Shown: positions 44,219 to 56,459 of the stretch, piece after piece
How the letters are laid out: each line of letters begins with the position of its first letter
How positions within the stretch are numbered: the stretch's first letter is position 1
Origin: Haemaphysalis longicornis
Taxonomy: Eukaryota; Arthropoda; Arachnida; Ixodida; Ixodidae
Direction: 5' to 3'
DNA length: 64,000 nt
Assembly (NCBI GenBank): GCA_013339765.2
Contig: CM023448.1
Location: 193,790,409 to 193,854,408 of the forward strand
Notes under the pieces: model-generated
The model's input: only the letters and a program-made list of their open reading frames with translations
What the model was told of the DNA's origin: nothing
Database searches by the model: none
Translations under genes and position numbers: made by a program

Positions 44219-45985
44219 GAATGGACCTCTCCCTGTATGTAAACACCGTGACGTCACGAAGTGCACGTGCGCGACGGGTGGCGCCTGCTGGCGGCCGGAA
44301 ATGCGGCTTCGGGTTGGCAGAAACGCGCCTGCGCCGCCGGCCCGTCCTGGCCGCGTGGTGCCCGAAAGAATGATGTGCCGATGGTTCGGGCCGTCGCTGG
44401 CCGCCTACATTACAGGTGGGGGTCTAGCTATCCTAGCTGCGGACGTCGCACCTCCATGTAGCTTGTCTGCACCAACAACCTCCGCAACACTTTCGTATAT
44501 GACGAGTGACGCTTTCGGGTAATCAGTGCGTGACAGAACAGCATTAACGAGTCATTCTGAAGATTGGTGCGTTTGCGACGCGTTCCAAGAATGTTTTGTT
44601 ATGATGCTTTATGTTAGGACACATACTAAGGAAAGCTCATTCATTGTTGTTTTTCGAGGTCCGCTTAAGCTGAGTGCGGTGCCTCAGGCAGCGTATACGC
44701 TCCCTGTTCTTGCGTCGCCCGGATACAGTGGCTTACGAACGATTTCATGTCGAGGGGGAAAGGAAAGGTAACGCAATGAAAAGATTAAAAAGTAAATTAG
44801 CAGCAGCGAAACAAAAATATAAAGAGCAAAAACCAAAATTATTCAAATAAAATTAACGCGATGATGTCGTGCTCTACGTAGGTGACTGATTGCTTTGTTA
44901 CATTTTTCCCCAGTAAAATCGCGAAACGGCTCATCGCCATTGTGAGAGTAACATAGCAGCCACATATTGTTAGAGCGTATAGCTTGCGACAGTGGCACTG
45001 AAATAATTATCGGTACTCATATTATTTCATGATAGTTAAAGTTAGTGTCCTTGTACACCCGCTGAATTCGCCGGCGTCGGGAGGCCGCAACAAAAGAATA
45101 CATTCAATGAGTCCGTTCGCTTAGGGCCAACATATATCGAGTTATTTCGAGACGCGTGAGCGGCCCATCTCACGCCGAAGGCATGATGCTACATGCATGT
45201 GAGCACGGCAAGCATATCAGTTTTGCCGCGTCCTCAAGCCATAATATCTTTGATCAAGGTAAAACTTCATTGCATTTACAAGCAATGAATTTCGTTCGTC
45301 TTGAACAGATCTCCCCATACGACCAAACTTGTCGTGGTCGATTTGGCGGCAGGCGGCTATCGCAGATACTTCTCCGAAACATTTATTTCGCGTAGCCTAG
45401 CAGGTCAGGCATTCATTGTATTTTTATACAGTACTCTATCTCATCAAAACACGACAATATTTCCCAGCAAGAAAGTTTCCATCTGATCCCAACCCCCGGT
45501 ACTATTTCTGCTGGTGCTGCATAATAGCAGATGGTTAATAAACAGCATCATTTCATGGCAGTAATCAGCGCGGACTGCCAATGTAGACGATATGACTGCG
45601 CTTTGAAGAACAGCAGAAGTTCAAGAATGAGAAACGTTGCTATGAGTAAGAGCGGGCGATGTCGCTGCTTGGGCTGCTCTTCGGCGCATTGCGCGCATCC
45701 ACAATACCTGCCGAATTTACCTGTTTGGGGACGCGGCAAAGCCTGATGCCACTAATTTTGCTCGCCCGATTTTCTTAGCCAAGAGCACAGCAACCCACCG
45801 GCATCAGAAAACCGAACACATAAACACAAACTCCAGTTTTGCGCGCGTCTAATGCAGCCTCACTGCATACGCGCCGCGCGCGGGTCCGAATGTTTTGCCA
45901 ACCACCCCCCTCCCGCCACACCCAGCACGTGCGCTCGCCGTGACGTCACGGCCGCCGCGTGACGTACCCCAGGAGAGGTCCATTC
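44219..45985. mobile_element. 1767-bp TIR element inserted in the LINE
   Basis: The left end is GAATGGACCTCTCC (44219-44232) and the right end is its exact complement, GGAGAGGTCCATTC (45972-45985). Each end has an inner GTGACGTCAC (44248-44257, 45940-45949). The insertion splits the LINE between RT and RNase H, and its length is divisible by three. The best direct repeat is AATGGA at both edges, but it overlaps the TIR, so the TSD is unresolved. I recognise no transposase; it is GC-rich at both ends and AT-rich inside. Confidence 0.7.
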
Positions 45986-46872
45986 TAAATGGATTGCTGG
46001 AGGATCATTTGTCAACCCTTCACTCCCATATCGTCATTGCTACCAATGCCTCACAAGTTGATGAGAAAGCTGGAGTCGGGATATTCTCCCAGTACCTCGA
46101 TTGGTCCTTTTCGATCAGGTTACCTGATGAATTCACACCTATTTTCCAGGCGGAATTATTGGCAATAATTTTGGCTCTTCAAAAACTTCAGCATAGATTT
46201 TCCCATGTAGTTATACTTTCTGACTCCCTCTCTGTGTGTTCCGCATTAACATCCGAAAAAGATTCTCCAATTATCCGCACATTCCGATCATTTGTTCCGC
46301 ATCAGCTTTGTGAGGTGCGGCTAGTGTGGGTTCCAGGACATGCAGGAATCTCATACAATGAAGTGGCTGATCAATTAGCCAGCATGTCTCTTGGTGGCCC
46401 TGTGGTCGTGCAATGTCCAAATGACAGTTTTCTATTGGGGGCGAGATTTAAACGTCTACAGCTACTCCGGGCTTATAAGCAAGACGCCCTTCTACCTTCT
46501 AGAGATTATAGCCACCTTCGTCATGCATGGAAGCCAATGTTTTGTGAAACAAGGATATGCGAGGTAGCAATCACTAAACTTCGGTGCAAAATTCCCCCAC
46601 TAAATTTTTATCTTTATAAATCTCGTCTGGCTCCATCTCCGCAATGTCCTTTCTGCGACGAACTGGAAAATATAGAACATTTCCTATTTAATTGCCGCAG
46701 CTTCTCCCCAATGCGACGCACGCATCTGGAGTCAACCTTTAGACGCCTTAACCTTCCGCTATCTAATTCCGAGGTCCTGTCACTAGGCGCTTCCGCCCTA
46801 GGAGTCTGCCACAGGGATGTTGTGTCTGCCCTCCATTCTTATGTTGTGGCGACAGGCAGGTTTTCCTGCTAG
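45986..46872 (+). pseudogene. LINE RNase H and zinc-knuckle C-terminus
   Basis: The RNase H core reads HSHIVIATNASQVDEKAGVG, then FQAELLAIILALQKLQ, HVVILSDSLSVCSALTSE and VWVPGHAGISYNEVADQLA. The expected first catalytic Asp (T-D-G/A-S) is Asn here (ATNAS), so even without the frame breaks the domain should be inactive. The C-terminus carries CPFCDELENIEHFLFNC (C-x2-C...H-x4-C). The ORF's first ~30 codons upstream of 45986 belong to the inserted element. Confidence 0.9.
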
Positions 46873-47080
46873 CCAGCTAAACATTCACACATAGATCATT
46901 TTTCTTCCTGAATCTACTTTCATATTATACATATTTAAAAAATTCTCTTGGGTATTTCCTTTTCTAAATTTTGGGATCTAAAATAATATAGGTCACATCC
47001 TCATCAGGCACAAAACTTCTTGGCCAATCCCCCGCGTTGGTATGTGCCATGGTGGGAGGCAACCAACCAACCAACCAATC

Positions 47081-47575
47081 TGTGCGGCCAGCTCCTCTTG
47101 CACCTTCGTCAAACGGTGTTCGCCTTGCCAGTGCAAAAGAACGTCTACGGCGCACCGCGCGCGCTCTCATACTCCCGCGCGGTACAGATCTCCCTGGCGG
47201 GTTGTCTCGCCAAGATGAGGTCCTGCTCAGATGTCTTCGCCTGGGAGTCGCCCTCACGCCAACTGCGACGAGGTCCTGGCCTCCTCAATACCATGCCCCG
47301 TTCAACTCCACCTGCCCCTTTTGCCCCGCTCCAGTTGACCAGGCTACAGCAGAGCACCTGGTGTGGAGTTGCCCTGCCCTGCGAAGCCTACGCGCTGTGC
47401 ACATCGCCACCTGCGGCCCGCGCCCCGGACGTCCGCCAGACCTCACGGCGTGGATACAAGGACCACATCATGGCCCCCTGCTCCGATTCCTTCGGTAATC
47501 CGGGGTGTATCTGTACATTTAATTTCTCCTTATGCTGAATAGCAAACTTCCGCAATAAATAAATAAAAAAAAACA
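47081..47575 (+). mobile_element. Second LINE, 3'-end fragment with A-rich tail
   Basis: The reading in the frame of 47037-47498 contains FNSTCPFCPAPVDQATAEHL then VWSCPALRSLRAVH, a CCHC knuckle typical of RNase H-bearing LINE C-termini. It ends in AATAAATAAATAAAAAAAAA at about 47553-47572. It abuts the tail of the preceding LINE. Confidence 0.8.
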
Positions 47576-47592
47576 TGTGGATTTGTGGACAC

Positions 47593-47752
47593 CACGGCCG
47601 TAGCCAGGGGGGGGGGGGGGGTTGAAGTTGGAACCCCTCCTGAAATCTTTTCCAGGCAGCGCGTAAGCAATACTTAATGTTGCTTTTGGCAAAATTTTTC
47701 CGTTCCAATAACCCATAACCCCCTCGGAAAAAAAATTCTGGCTGCGGTCCTG
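47593..47752. mobile_element. 160-bp hAT-type MITE
   Basis: The left end is CACGGCCGTAGCCAGGGGG and the right end read inward is CAGGACCGCAGCCAGAATT. It is flanked by GTGGACAC (47585-47592) and GTCGACAC (47753-47760), 7 of 8 identical. It contains a G(18) run. Confidence 0.85.
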
Positions 47753-47760
47753 GTCGACAC

Positions 47761-48118
47761 GTTTCTTTTCTCTTCCCGCTGTACTCGGCTTCCAGAGCTT
47801 GGGCCCTGCCCTCACTCCCGAGTGAGATAAGGCCGAATTCCCTTCAGAGCTGGGCTACATTACACCCGGGTACAACTGCGGCGGTCGCCAACGAGCTTTG
47901 GTGGTCGTTGGACCAGTTTTTGGACGACGCAGAAGCTCCTGTCACCAGTTCTGGGCTAGGACACACTGCCAGAACTACAGCCTGTCACAGCCAAAGCCAG
48001 TGATCAAAAGGCAGGACGTTCTCTGCCTTTTTTATTTTTATTTTAGATTTTTTCATTGTTTCACAGCAGCCTTAGATTGGCATAAAGATATGAAATAAAA
48101 GTGTTCAACAACAACAAC
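47761..48118 (+). repeat. Probable retroposon 3' end
   Basis: It finishes with GAAATAAAAGTGTTCAACAACAACAACCA-type sequence, a polyadenylation signal followed by a (CAA)n tail, which is how many LINE 3' ends close. No coding domain was recognised upstream. Confidence 0.45.
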
Positions 48119-50045
48119 CACAAGGGGAGAAAAGAAACGTGAAAGGAGCCTGTGGCAAAGATTCACTGCCCTTCCACTTTGTGAAGGATGACCAGCGACG
48201 CTCACCACAGTCCAAGGGCTGCACGAAACAAAATGCCTGTGTTTGTAATTTGCGATTGAGCATACTTCCTAGCCATGGGAGTCGGCAGGATTTTGTCTTG
48301 CAGGAGGGCAAACCCATTGCATTGAGGGGAAAGAGGGAGATGAGGAGGGGGCGGGGCAACCACGCTGTCTCAGCCCTGGGCACCAGGAGTTGCTGGGCTA
48401 CCAAATCAGCGCTGGTCGTCAGGTTCTCCCACAGCTCAGGGAGGGGAAGGGAAGTGGGTAAAGGTGGGAGGGCGGAGTTATGTGCGCACACCAAGATCAT
48501 ATATGTATGAGGGTACATGGGTTAGGGCAGAATTTACATGTGGCAGGGTATTGGGTGGGGTACATCTGATGTAGCCAAGTTGGGCAAGTAAAGTTGTTTG
48601 TCTGAATTCTTCGGGGTATTACTTCTTCTCTTTTAGCAAGATGCGGGTGAGGAGGAGGGAAATGTTGTCTTGAAGTGCGGTAATGTTGGGTGATGTCTTG
48701 AAATGTGAGCAGCGGAACGAGACTCGGTGTTTCCTCAGAGGCCTGGGAGGAAAGTTCGCAGGCTTGTCTATGGGCAAAGTTATTGCCATGTTTCCCCGGG
48801 TCCACACTGTCGATCTTCCGGTTGGGGACGAGCTGATTGAGGAGCTTCCACGTGATAAAGGCAACGTTACCTGCTAAAAAAACTACGACAGGCTGCTTGA
48901 CAGTCCGCAGTTACAATCGTTGCGGGAGTTTGAGTGATGGCGAGGGCCACATGTGAATTCTTTCGCGGCCCAGATAGATGTGATTTTTATTGAGGCGCAA
49001 GTGACGATCTTGTCTCTGGTGGTTACCATGGCTAAGTAACGGGACGGATCGGAGTAAGGGCTGGCATCTGTGTATGAAACATTCCGATTGTTTCCGTAGA
49101 TTTGTTCTTGGGCTTGGCTGCGAGCGTGGCGACGACCGGAGTGCAAAGAGGGATGCATGTTTTTGGGAGAGGGCGGATACGAATGGATTGACGCCAATTA
49201 TGGGGAAGAGGTTTTCTGTCCGTGGTCTGAGGGGTTGACATTTTGAGGTCCTGTAAAAGTGCCAGTCCTGTTGGTGCTTGAGTTAGGCGGAGACATTGTC
49301 TGGAAAGATGCCCTTCGACGAGTTTTGAGACCGAGTTGTGAATGCCTAATCGGAGCAGTTTAGTTGTCGCGATGGACATAGGGAGATAAAGAGCTTTTTT
49401 ATAGCTTTGCGGATGAGGCGATCAATGGCTTCCGTGTCACGTTTGGTGAGAGTAAGGTAGGGGGCGATGTAGATGGCCCGTGATATGAGAAAGGCGCGGA
49501 TAAAGCGGAGAAGGTATCTTCCTCCTTTATGCCGCGATGTCGATTGGAGATGCGGTGGAGCATGTGGGTGACTTGATTAAATAATGTGGTGAGCTTGGAT
49601 ATGGTCTGATCGTTCCGTGTATTAGCCTGGATAGTAACACCAAGTATCTTGAGTGAAGGGCTGGTACATGTAAGGTGACCATCGAGGGTAATTTGAACTG
49701 ATTCTTCATTGGATGCAGGAGGACTTTTTCGTACAATGATGAGGTCAGATTTTTCAGGGGAACAGCGAGGGCCAATTGATGAGGCATATTGTTTAACAGC
49801 GTCAGTGGCTCTTTGAAAGGTATCTTGAATTTCACGTTAAGAACCCGCGTCAGTCCAAATGGTAATGTCATCCGCATACAGTACGTGATGAACACTGGGA
49901 ATAGCTTTAAGATGGCGAGGGAGGTCTAGGAGTGCGATATTAAAATGTAAAAGTGAAAGAACAGAACCTTGAGCGGTGCTTCGATCTGCTAGGCTGATGG
50001 GGTCAGATTGGACATCGCCTGCTTTTAGGATCTCCCGTCTGTGGG

Positions 50046-50248
50046 CAGGGGCGTAGCCAGGGGGGGCACACCGGGCCCGTGCCCCCCCCCCCCCCCCCCC
50101 CGAAATGTTTCGTGCCAGGTTGGGGTGCGGTTTAAGTAGCCTGAAGCAGGGGCGTAGGCAGCGGGGGGGGGGGGGGCACACCGGGCTCGTGCCCCCCCCC
50201 CCTGAAATGTTTCGTGCCAGGTTGGGGTGCGGTTTAAGTAGCCTGAAG
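50046..50248. repeat. Tandemly duplicated hAT-like left end
   Basis: CAGGGGCGTAGCCAGGGGGG (50046) and CAGGGGCGTAGGCAGCGGGG (50148) each run through a G/C tract into GAAATGTTTCGTGCCAGGTT and GGGTGCGGTTTAAGTAGCCT. The unit is about 102 bp and nearly identical. Confidence 0.9.
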
Positions 50249-51834
50249 AACCGCCTGAAGTCGCCTGCAGGCGCGGAACCTGCAGTTTTAAGGACATTCT
50301 TGCTCATATAAAGCTGAAAACAAGGGCTACGTCAACGTCTGATCGCTGTGCCCGCTCCAGATGCTGTACATGTCAGCATATACAGCCCGGCTGAATTCCG
50401 CGCCGGATACACCGAGCAGCGCCGGGAACCTGCCGCGAGCCGATCGAGGCAGTCCCGCTGTTTCGCTGGCGGAACAGCACGGCCGGGAAATGGCGGAACA
50501 GCACGAAAAGCCTCATATAGGCATACATGTGGTCTGGGCTTTAGCGTGTCATTCCTTGTGTTTACACTAGTACAAAGTATAATCACAGAACATGTCACTG
50601 TATTTTATTCAGTCAACTATCAATCCTTGATATGTTTATTTTTCTACCGACTTCGCATTTCATTGACTATTGCAGTTCCATAATTCTTGCTGTATGAAAA
50701 GCATTGCTTGCATTTCCTCCACATCAACAAAACTGTACCATTCTTTTTATTGCGGAGCTTTGTTTGTTGGCACTATTTTACTGTTTCCTTGACCTCCCTC
50801 TTGGTTAGAATCAGCATTCTGTATTTGCTTAACCGGAATTTTACTGAAGCCATGTCAGTTCGATTTAACGGATAGAAATAGAAGGAAATTTAAGAAACGT
50901 GCAACAAGCTCAACATTCAACAGCAGTGCAATAAGGTGTTCCACTAAACGTAATTTTACTATTCACGTTACTAGCACAAAAAATAACAAAAAGGTGAATA
51001 CTTAAGGACGAAAACCCGCACTTTCTAGCTTCACCGCCATAATATACGAATGTGCCGCACGTATACAGTCCACTGCGATTCGAAGGTTATCGCTGGAAAG
51101 CTACTCTTTCAAATGAAGCAGACAAAACACCAGCTTTAGCAAATCAATTTCGTTATCGTCGGCGTAGATAAAGGGCAACCAAGTCAGTGCTTGATAACAA
51201 CGAATGTAAATCTTGAAACCCAAAGGGTGGCAAGTCAGTCGTGCGGGCCATTGTTGTAGCATGGAACAGCCAACAAGGGAGAGAAGAGTGCGAAATCTTG
51301 ATTTTCATGGTTCCGAAACGAAACCGTAGGACGGTGGCACGCATGGCCGCTCGATGCTGGCGCGATAACCTTCAAATCGTGCTCGACTGTACTTCATAGC
51401 TGATAATAAAACTCATTAGTCCCTTTCCTGAAGTAAAATCTAAAACACGCGAATCCTCATAGTAAACACCCAGTGTTGGCCTCCACTTCCCCCTGACGAA
51501 CGTCGGGGACCGCGCGCCAATCACGAGCACACTCTTGATCACGCTCACGAGCACGTGCCCACATAACCGCCTGCTCTTGACGAACGAATCACCCGTGGCA
51601 TACCCATAGACCGGCGAACGGGAATTTAGGTCATCATCATTATCATCATCATCATCATCTAAGCCCCTGAAGGTGGGCTTTACTGTTAGCGTTCAGCATA
51701 CACAAATCGCATGTCGAAGTCAGTTATTTCAAGCTTCGTTTGAAAACAACGCGCAAGAAGCCTTGCCTTGCGCGTCCCATCTTTTGGTCGACCACGCCCC
51801 CCCCCCCCGAAAAAAATTCCTGGCTACGCGCCTG
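50046..51834. mobile_element. 1789-bp hAT-like element with perfect 8-bp TSD
   Basis: The left end is CAGGGGCGTAGCCAGG and the right end read inward is CAGGCGCGTAGCCAGG. TCTGTGGG occurs exactly at 50038-50045 and 51835-51842. The TSD is part of the interrupted LINE RT, confirming insertion into it. There is no hAT transposase ORF, so it is nonautonomous. Its left end is internally duplicated (next entry) and it contains an (ATC)n run at 51631-51660. Confidence 0.92.
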
Positions 51835-52510
51835 TCTGTGGGTGAGAAAATCGGCAATGTAGGAGTAAGTACGCAAACCGCAGCCTGTTTCGTTGAGACG
51901 AGAGATGATGGCGGAATGAGAGACGTTATCGAAGGCTCCCTTTAGGTTTAAACTTTAATGCAAGAATGGCACGAGGTGAATTTCGGGAGGCTGGTATGAG
52001 AACTTCTTCTTTTATGCGAAGGAGGATGTCTTGCGTGCACAGATGCTTTCTGGAACCATACATAGTATTTGGGGTGAGATCCTTGGCTTCTAAATAGGGT
52101 TGTAGACGTCGGAGTAACATACGTTCCACCAATTTACCCACACAAGATGTTAAAGAAATAGGACGAAGGTTGTCCAGGGGGAGGGGGGGGGGGGACTTGT
52201 TAGGCCTACGGATAAAGCGGATCTCTGCTGTTTTCGGTTGTGGGAGGAGTTATCCGGATTTCCATTGAGCGTTAATATGGTGCAGTTGTTCCATTGAGTC
52301 ATCATACAAGTTGGCTAACAGACGGTAGGTCACATGATCCGGGCCCGGGCGCAGGGTGCTGTTTTTATTGCCTTCGGAAATAGATGTGGTCAAGGTCCGA
52401 ATTCGGCTGGCCTGTGTAGGGAGGGGCAGTGAAATTTCTGTCTGTGCGGAAATATTTAGTTTCTAAGGAACGCATGAGGTTTTCAGAAGATGAAGTTCTT
52501 GACTGACTAG

Positions 52511-52847
52511 AATGATTGAGTTGATTTGCCATTTCAAAAAGCGTTGTCCGATACGACCCTGCCGGAGGGTGCTTCTATATATGGGTATGTACTTGCGCAC
52601 TCAAACTGGCCCGGCAACGGGTATCGACTTGCCGGTCAAAGAGAGACGCCGAAAAGGCACCTGTGGCAAAGCAAAAAGGCGCCTTATACTAATAAGCGAT
52701 CGATGCTTGAACGCGATGCTGGTCGTTTAAAATTTCTTTTCTGCGTGCGACGGGGTGTGCAGAAAAAAAGTCGCTCTGAGAAAACTTTATGCTGCAGAAA
52801 ATCAAAATATCGGATTCTCCGTAGTCTCAATCTAATGTAGGCATCTC
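52511..52847. other. Unassigned
   Basis: It lies between two - strand LINE fragments. No domain was recognised. Confidence 0.4.
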
Positions 52848-53275
52848 GATCGAATGAGTGAATGAATGCACTTTATGAGACAGCAAGCGCGATCTTCGGG
52901 CGCTGGTGGGAGGTTGCCTCAGTCCAGGATGCACCTTGGCGCTTGGTGGCGACATTGGCCGTCCCCGCCAGCACGCTCCAGTGGCCCCCTGGAATGAGGA
53001 GGCCTTAGCCTAAAGGGCAAATAAAATTTTCTCTCTCTCTTTCTCTGGGCGGCTAGGGCCGAGCTGGTCAGCAGCTCCACGAACTGCTGTGGTGTATTGC
53101 TATAGGCAAGAGTGTGCCTCATTGTGGGCAGTGTCGACATGTAGGAAGCATGGGAAGTGTGGGAAGCATGGCGTGCAGAAGAAGGGTGTTCTGAAAGTAT
53201 GTGCTGGCCTGCAGTTTTCGGGAGGTGCTACCTTCGTGTAGGAAGAGTTGTGGATGTGGTGGAGGGAATTTTCGG
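52848..53275 (-). mobile_element. Probable LINE 3'-end fragment, (CATT)n tail
   Basis: On the - strand it ends TAAAGTGCATTCATTCACTC, a short tandem tail, after an untranslated segment. The upstream reading RHTLAYSNTPQQFVELLTSS then ALAAQR resembles the last residues of tick LINE ORF2s. The call rests on layout and is not strong. Confidence 0.4.
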
Positions 53276-53279
53276 AGAG

Positions 53280-53355
<76 letters not shown>

Positions 53356-53387
53356 GCAGAGAGGAGAGAGAGAGAGAGAGAGAGAGA
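53276..53387. repeat. (GA)n microsatellite
   Basis: About 112 bp of GA with a few interruptions (GAGGAG, GATAGAG, GCAGAG). Confidence 0.98.
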
Positions 53388-54763
53388 TGCGCAATATTGC
53401 GCACCATCGTATGGTTTTTTTTTTTCCACTGTCCCTGTATCTCGTCCAAGTACGCAGCGCACGCTAATATTGAATTGGAGACTATACCAACTAGCCCCTA
53501 AACAAGCCTTTGTTAACTCCATTGTCTCATCGCGGATCGGAGGTATTGCGTCGGGGTGTGGATGGGGATTAAATGACCAGGCCTCATCAGCGCGCGGCTA
53601 GGTGGTGACTCGTACTTCAGTTGGAAATTACTGACTAGTGCGAAGTCGAAGCGTCCGGTAGGTGGCATCGCCGTGTCCCGCGTTGATGTTACGAAGCCGT
53701 TGATACCGATTACAGCCTGATAGCAGGTATACCTGCCAAGGAAATGCAGTATCAAAGCGGAAGTGGAATACATATGCATGATGCGGCTGGTGCTCATGAT
53801 TTCCTAGGTATCTTTAAAAAAATCAAAGTGAAATGGGCCGCTAGGACGATTCTATCATTACTCTGAGTTTCATTTACTTGTCATAATTAGTTCACAGTGA
53901 AGTTGCGAACGTTACAGAATTCCCAGTACAAAGCAGTCTATACGGAGGGAACGTATAATTACAGAAAACGTCTGTAACTCTGCTTTTATTGAAACTATGC
54001 CGAAACAAGTTCATGTGATAATTAGCCCCAAAGACGGCTCTAACATTAAGACGAGTTTCTTATACTTTTCTTTGTTACAATGCAGTTGTACAGAGAAGCT
54101 GTGCATATTGTGGAATTCCCGACTGCTGCAGCAAACGGACAAACCCATGTTTTTCTGCAAGAATAAAACTGTAGTCCTTCCAAGTTTCATTCAGCTGATT
54201 AGCTTGGCACTCGCAAATTACAAACGTCGTGTTCGCTTCCTGCACTCCATGCACTGCTCAGCTTCGCTGGTCGTCATTCTTCACAGCGTGCAAGCTAGGG
54301 CACTGAATTTTTTTTTTTTTTTACTATCTCACTTGCACGATATCACTCGCGCCAAATTTCACACGCCACAAACTGGTCATGCGTGCCGCAAGCAGCGCGC
54401 TTAGATTGCACGATGCATCGAGCTTGCACGTGCAGTACTTGAATTCCTCAGGCAACATGAACGTAGTTTCGTCCTAGTGTGGTAATTCTGTAGTGTGCAG
54501 CCGTAGCACCTTGCGAGACACGAACATGCATTCACAAACAATTCTGTGCCATCTTTAGTTCTCACGGCCCTGCAAATTTAACTGCGCCGAACTTGGACAA
54601 TGATCGAACGGAGTAGACCCCGAGTACTGCTGGAACGTAATATGCATACTTTAAACTCGACTTATGAGTTGTGAATGTGAAATAATGCCCAGTTGAATGA
54701 CCCTGAGCGCTCCTTCGAGTTTTGCGTTAATGTTTTCTAGTTCTGATATCCGATTGGTGCCGT
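53388..54763. other. Unassigned; no gene recognised
   Basis: The longest ORF (135 codons, 53997-54404, +) has no family signature and runs through a T-run, so I do not call it. Confidence 0.5.
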
Positions 54764-55360
<597 letters not shown>

Positions 55361-55779
55361 AGCGTGTTATGCATGTTGGAACCACTTGGACGATATTTTA
55401 CGGAAATTCGATACTGGCGCGCAGAGCATGCTCTGGGGACTGTTGCGCCGCTGGGGGAGACAGCCGACAGCCCAATGATGCCGAAGGGCAAGGAAACCAC
55501 AAATAAGAAAGAGAAGGAGCGTCTCCGCTGTAGTGATGTGAGTGGTTGAAAAAAAACAACAACAAAAAAGCATTTGAAAAAAAGCACGTTTTCAACACGA
55601 AAGTGTTTTATTCCGGGATCCACAAAGATTTGACTCATGTCATATCCGTCACAGAAATGACACCAGTACAACGAAGCAAGTGGCCTGTAAAGGGTGCACC
55701 TGTCTCGTCCTTTGTTCTTAGCACCCTTTGCTTTGAATTTCTTTGTCGTGAACCAATTCGCCCAGAAACATGTTTTTTT
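55361..55779. other. Unassigned spacer
   Basis: It lies between two microsatellites. A run AAAAAAACAACAACAAAAAA is at about 55550-55569. No gene was seen. Confidence 0.5.
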
Positions 55780-55781
55780 AG

Positions 55782-55827
<46 letters not shown>
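55780..55827. repeat. (GA)n microsatellite
   Basis: About 48 bp of GA with one AAG interruption. Confidence 0.98.
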
Positions 55828-55830
<3 letters not shown>

Positions 55831-56459
55831 TCTAATGGCATTTAAGAAGATGTGAGCCCTGCGCAATGCTGAGCTTGCTACTTCGGATAGTTGATGAGGA
55901 TATAGGGAGGTTCAAATGTGAACTCAATGAACGGGAGGGCACAGACACACAAAAGTGACTTCAAGAGAAAAGTGTCACAAACTTCAGCCTCTCATCTTGA
56001 GGCCTTCAAGGAGCTCAAAATAGCTTTCAAACTCCACACCGTACTGTCATTGGTGTTCCAGGGGCATCAAAGTATTTTATACAAATATTTCTCACCCGTA
56101 CTAACCTTCGCGCTGTCGCTCGCACCGACGGGAAGGGCGGTCAACACAGAGAACGTGTTCAGTGTTCTACGAACGCCACAAACGGGAATTAGTTATGGCT
56201 TCCCTACTCCAATCTTGAGAAGAAAGTTCTTGGTAAAAGCAGCATTTATTGCACACTCGGTGGACAGGTGTAGACCTTGCGGCATTCGGAACGTGCATTG
56301 CGCATGCAGCAAGTTAACGAGAAATGCAAGCTAAAGGAAGTAAGTGCGTAAAGCGTTTATCCATGAGTTATTAAACTCGTCCCCGCATCAAAAAAAAAAA
56401 AAAAAAAAAAACACGTACATGGGGGATGGGCGCTGTACGAAGCATACATCTGTTTCTGC
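55828..56459. other. Unassigned; A(21) run at about 56391-56411
   Basis: I recognise no gene. The 138-codon + strand ORF at 55918-56334 has no known motif. Confidence 0.45.

Larger units (their letters stand above)
41971..47080 (+). mobile_element. Non-LTR retrotransposon (RT + RNase H, I/R1/LOA-like), 5' truncated, interrupted
   Basis: Parts in order: the end of an AP endonuclease domain (41971-42122, ending DHATSSDHVPILFE), reverse transcriptase (42123-44152), a 1767-bp insertion (44219-45985), RNase H and C-terminal zinc knuckle (45986-46872) and a 3' UTR ending in (CCAA)n at about 47060-47080. Three reading frames are needed (shifts near 42130, 43010 and 44140), so it is dead. RNase H in the same ORF as RT places it with I/R1/LOA-type LINEs rather than CR1 or RTE. 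Confidence 0.92.
48119..52510 (-). mobile_element. Antisense RNase H-type LINE, 5' truncated, split by a hAT-like element
   Basis: On the - strand, from right to left: RT blocks (52510-51835) with PGPDHVT-like residues, LRPISLTSCVGKLVERML and LRRLQPYLEAKDLTPNT, then AFDNVSHSAI (motif A); interruption 51834-50046; RT continues (50045-49837) with QGSVLSLLHFNIALLDLP and HHVLYADDITIWTDAG; then RNase H and C-terminus (49500-48500) with HFPPPHPHLAKREEVIPRRI, TNNFTCPTWLHQMYPTQYPA and CKFCPNPCTL. Multiple stops and frame changes make it dead. The two halves read through once the insertion is set aside. Confidence 0.85.

Noticed and set aside
50348..50683. ORFs inside the 1.79-kb hAT-like element as a transposase
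   Set aside because: No hAT dimerisation or DDE motif is visible; the frames are short and overlap in both strands.
53100..53522. ORFs of Ser-Leu or Arg-Glu repeats
   Set aside because: Produced by the (GA)n microsatellite; all frames stay open.
53997..54404. 135-codon + strand ORF as a host exon
   Set aside because: No motif, no splice context, and it passes through a T(20) run.
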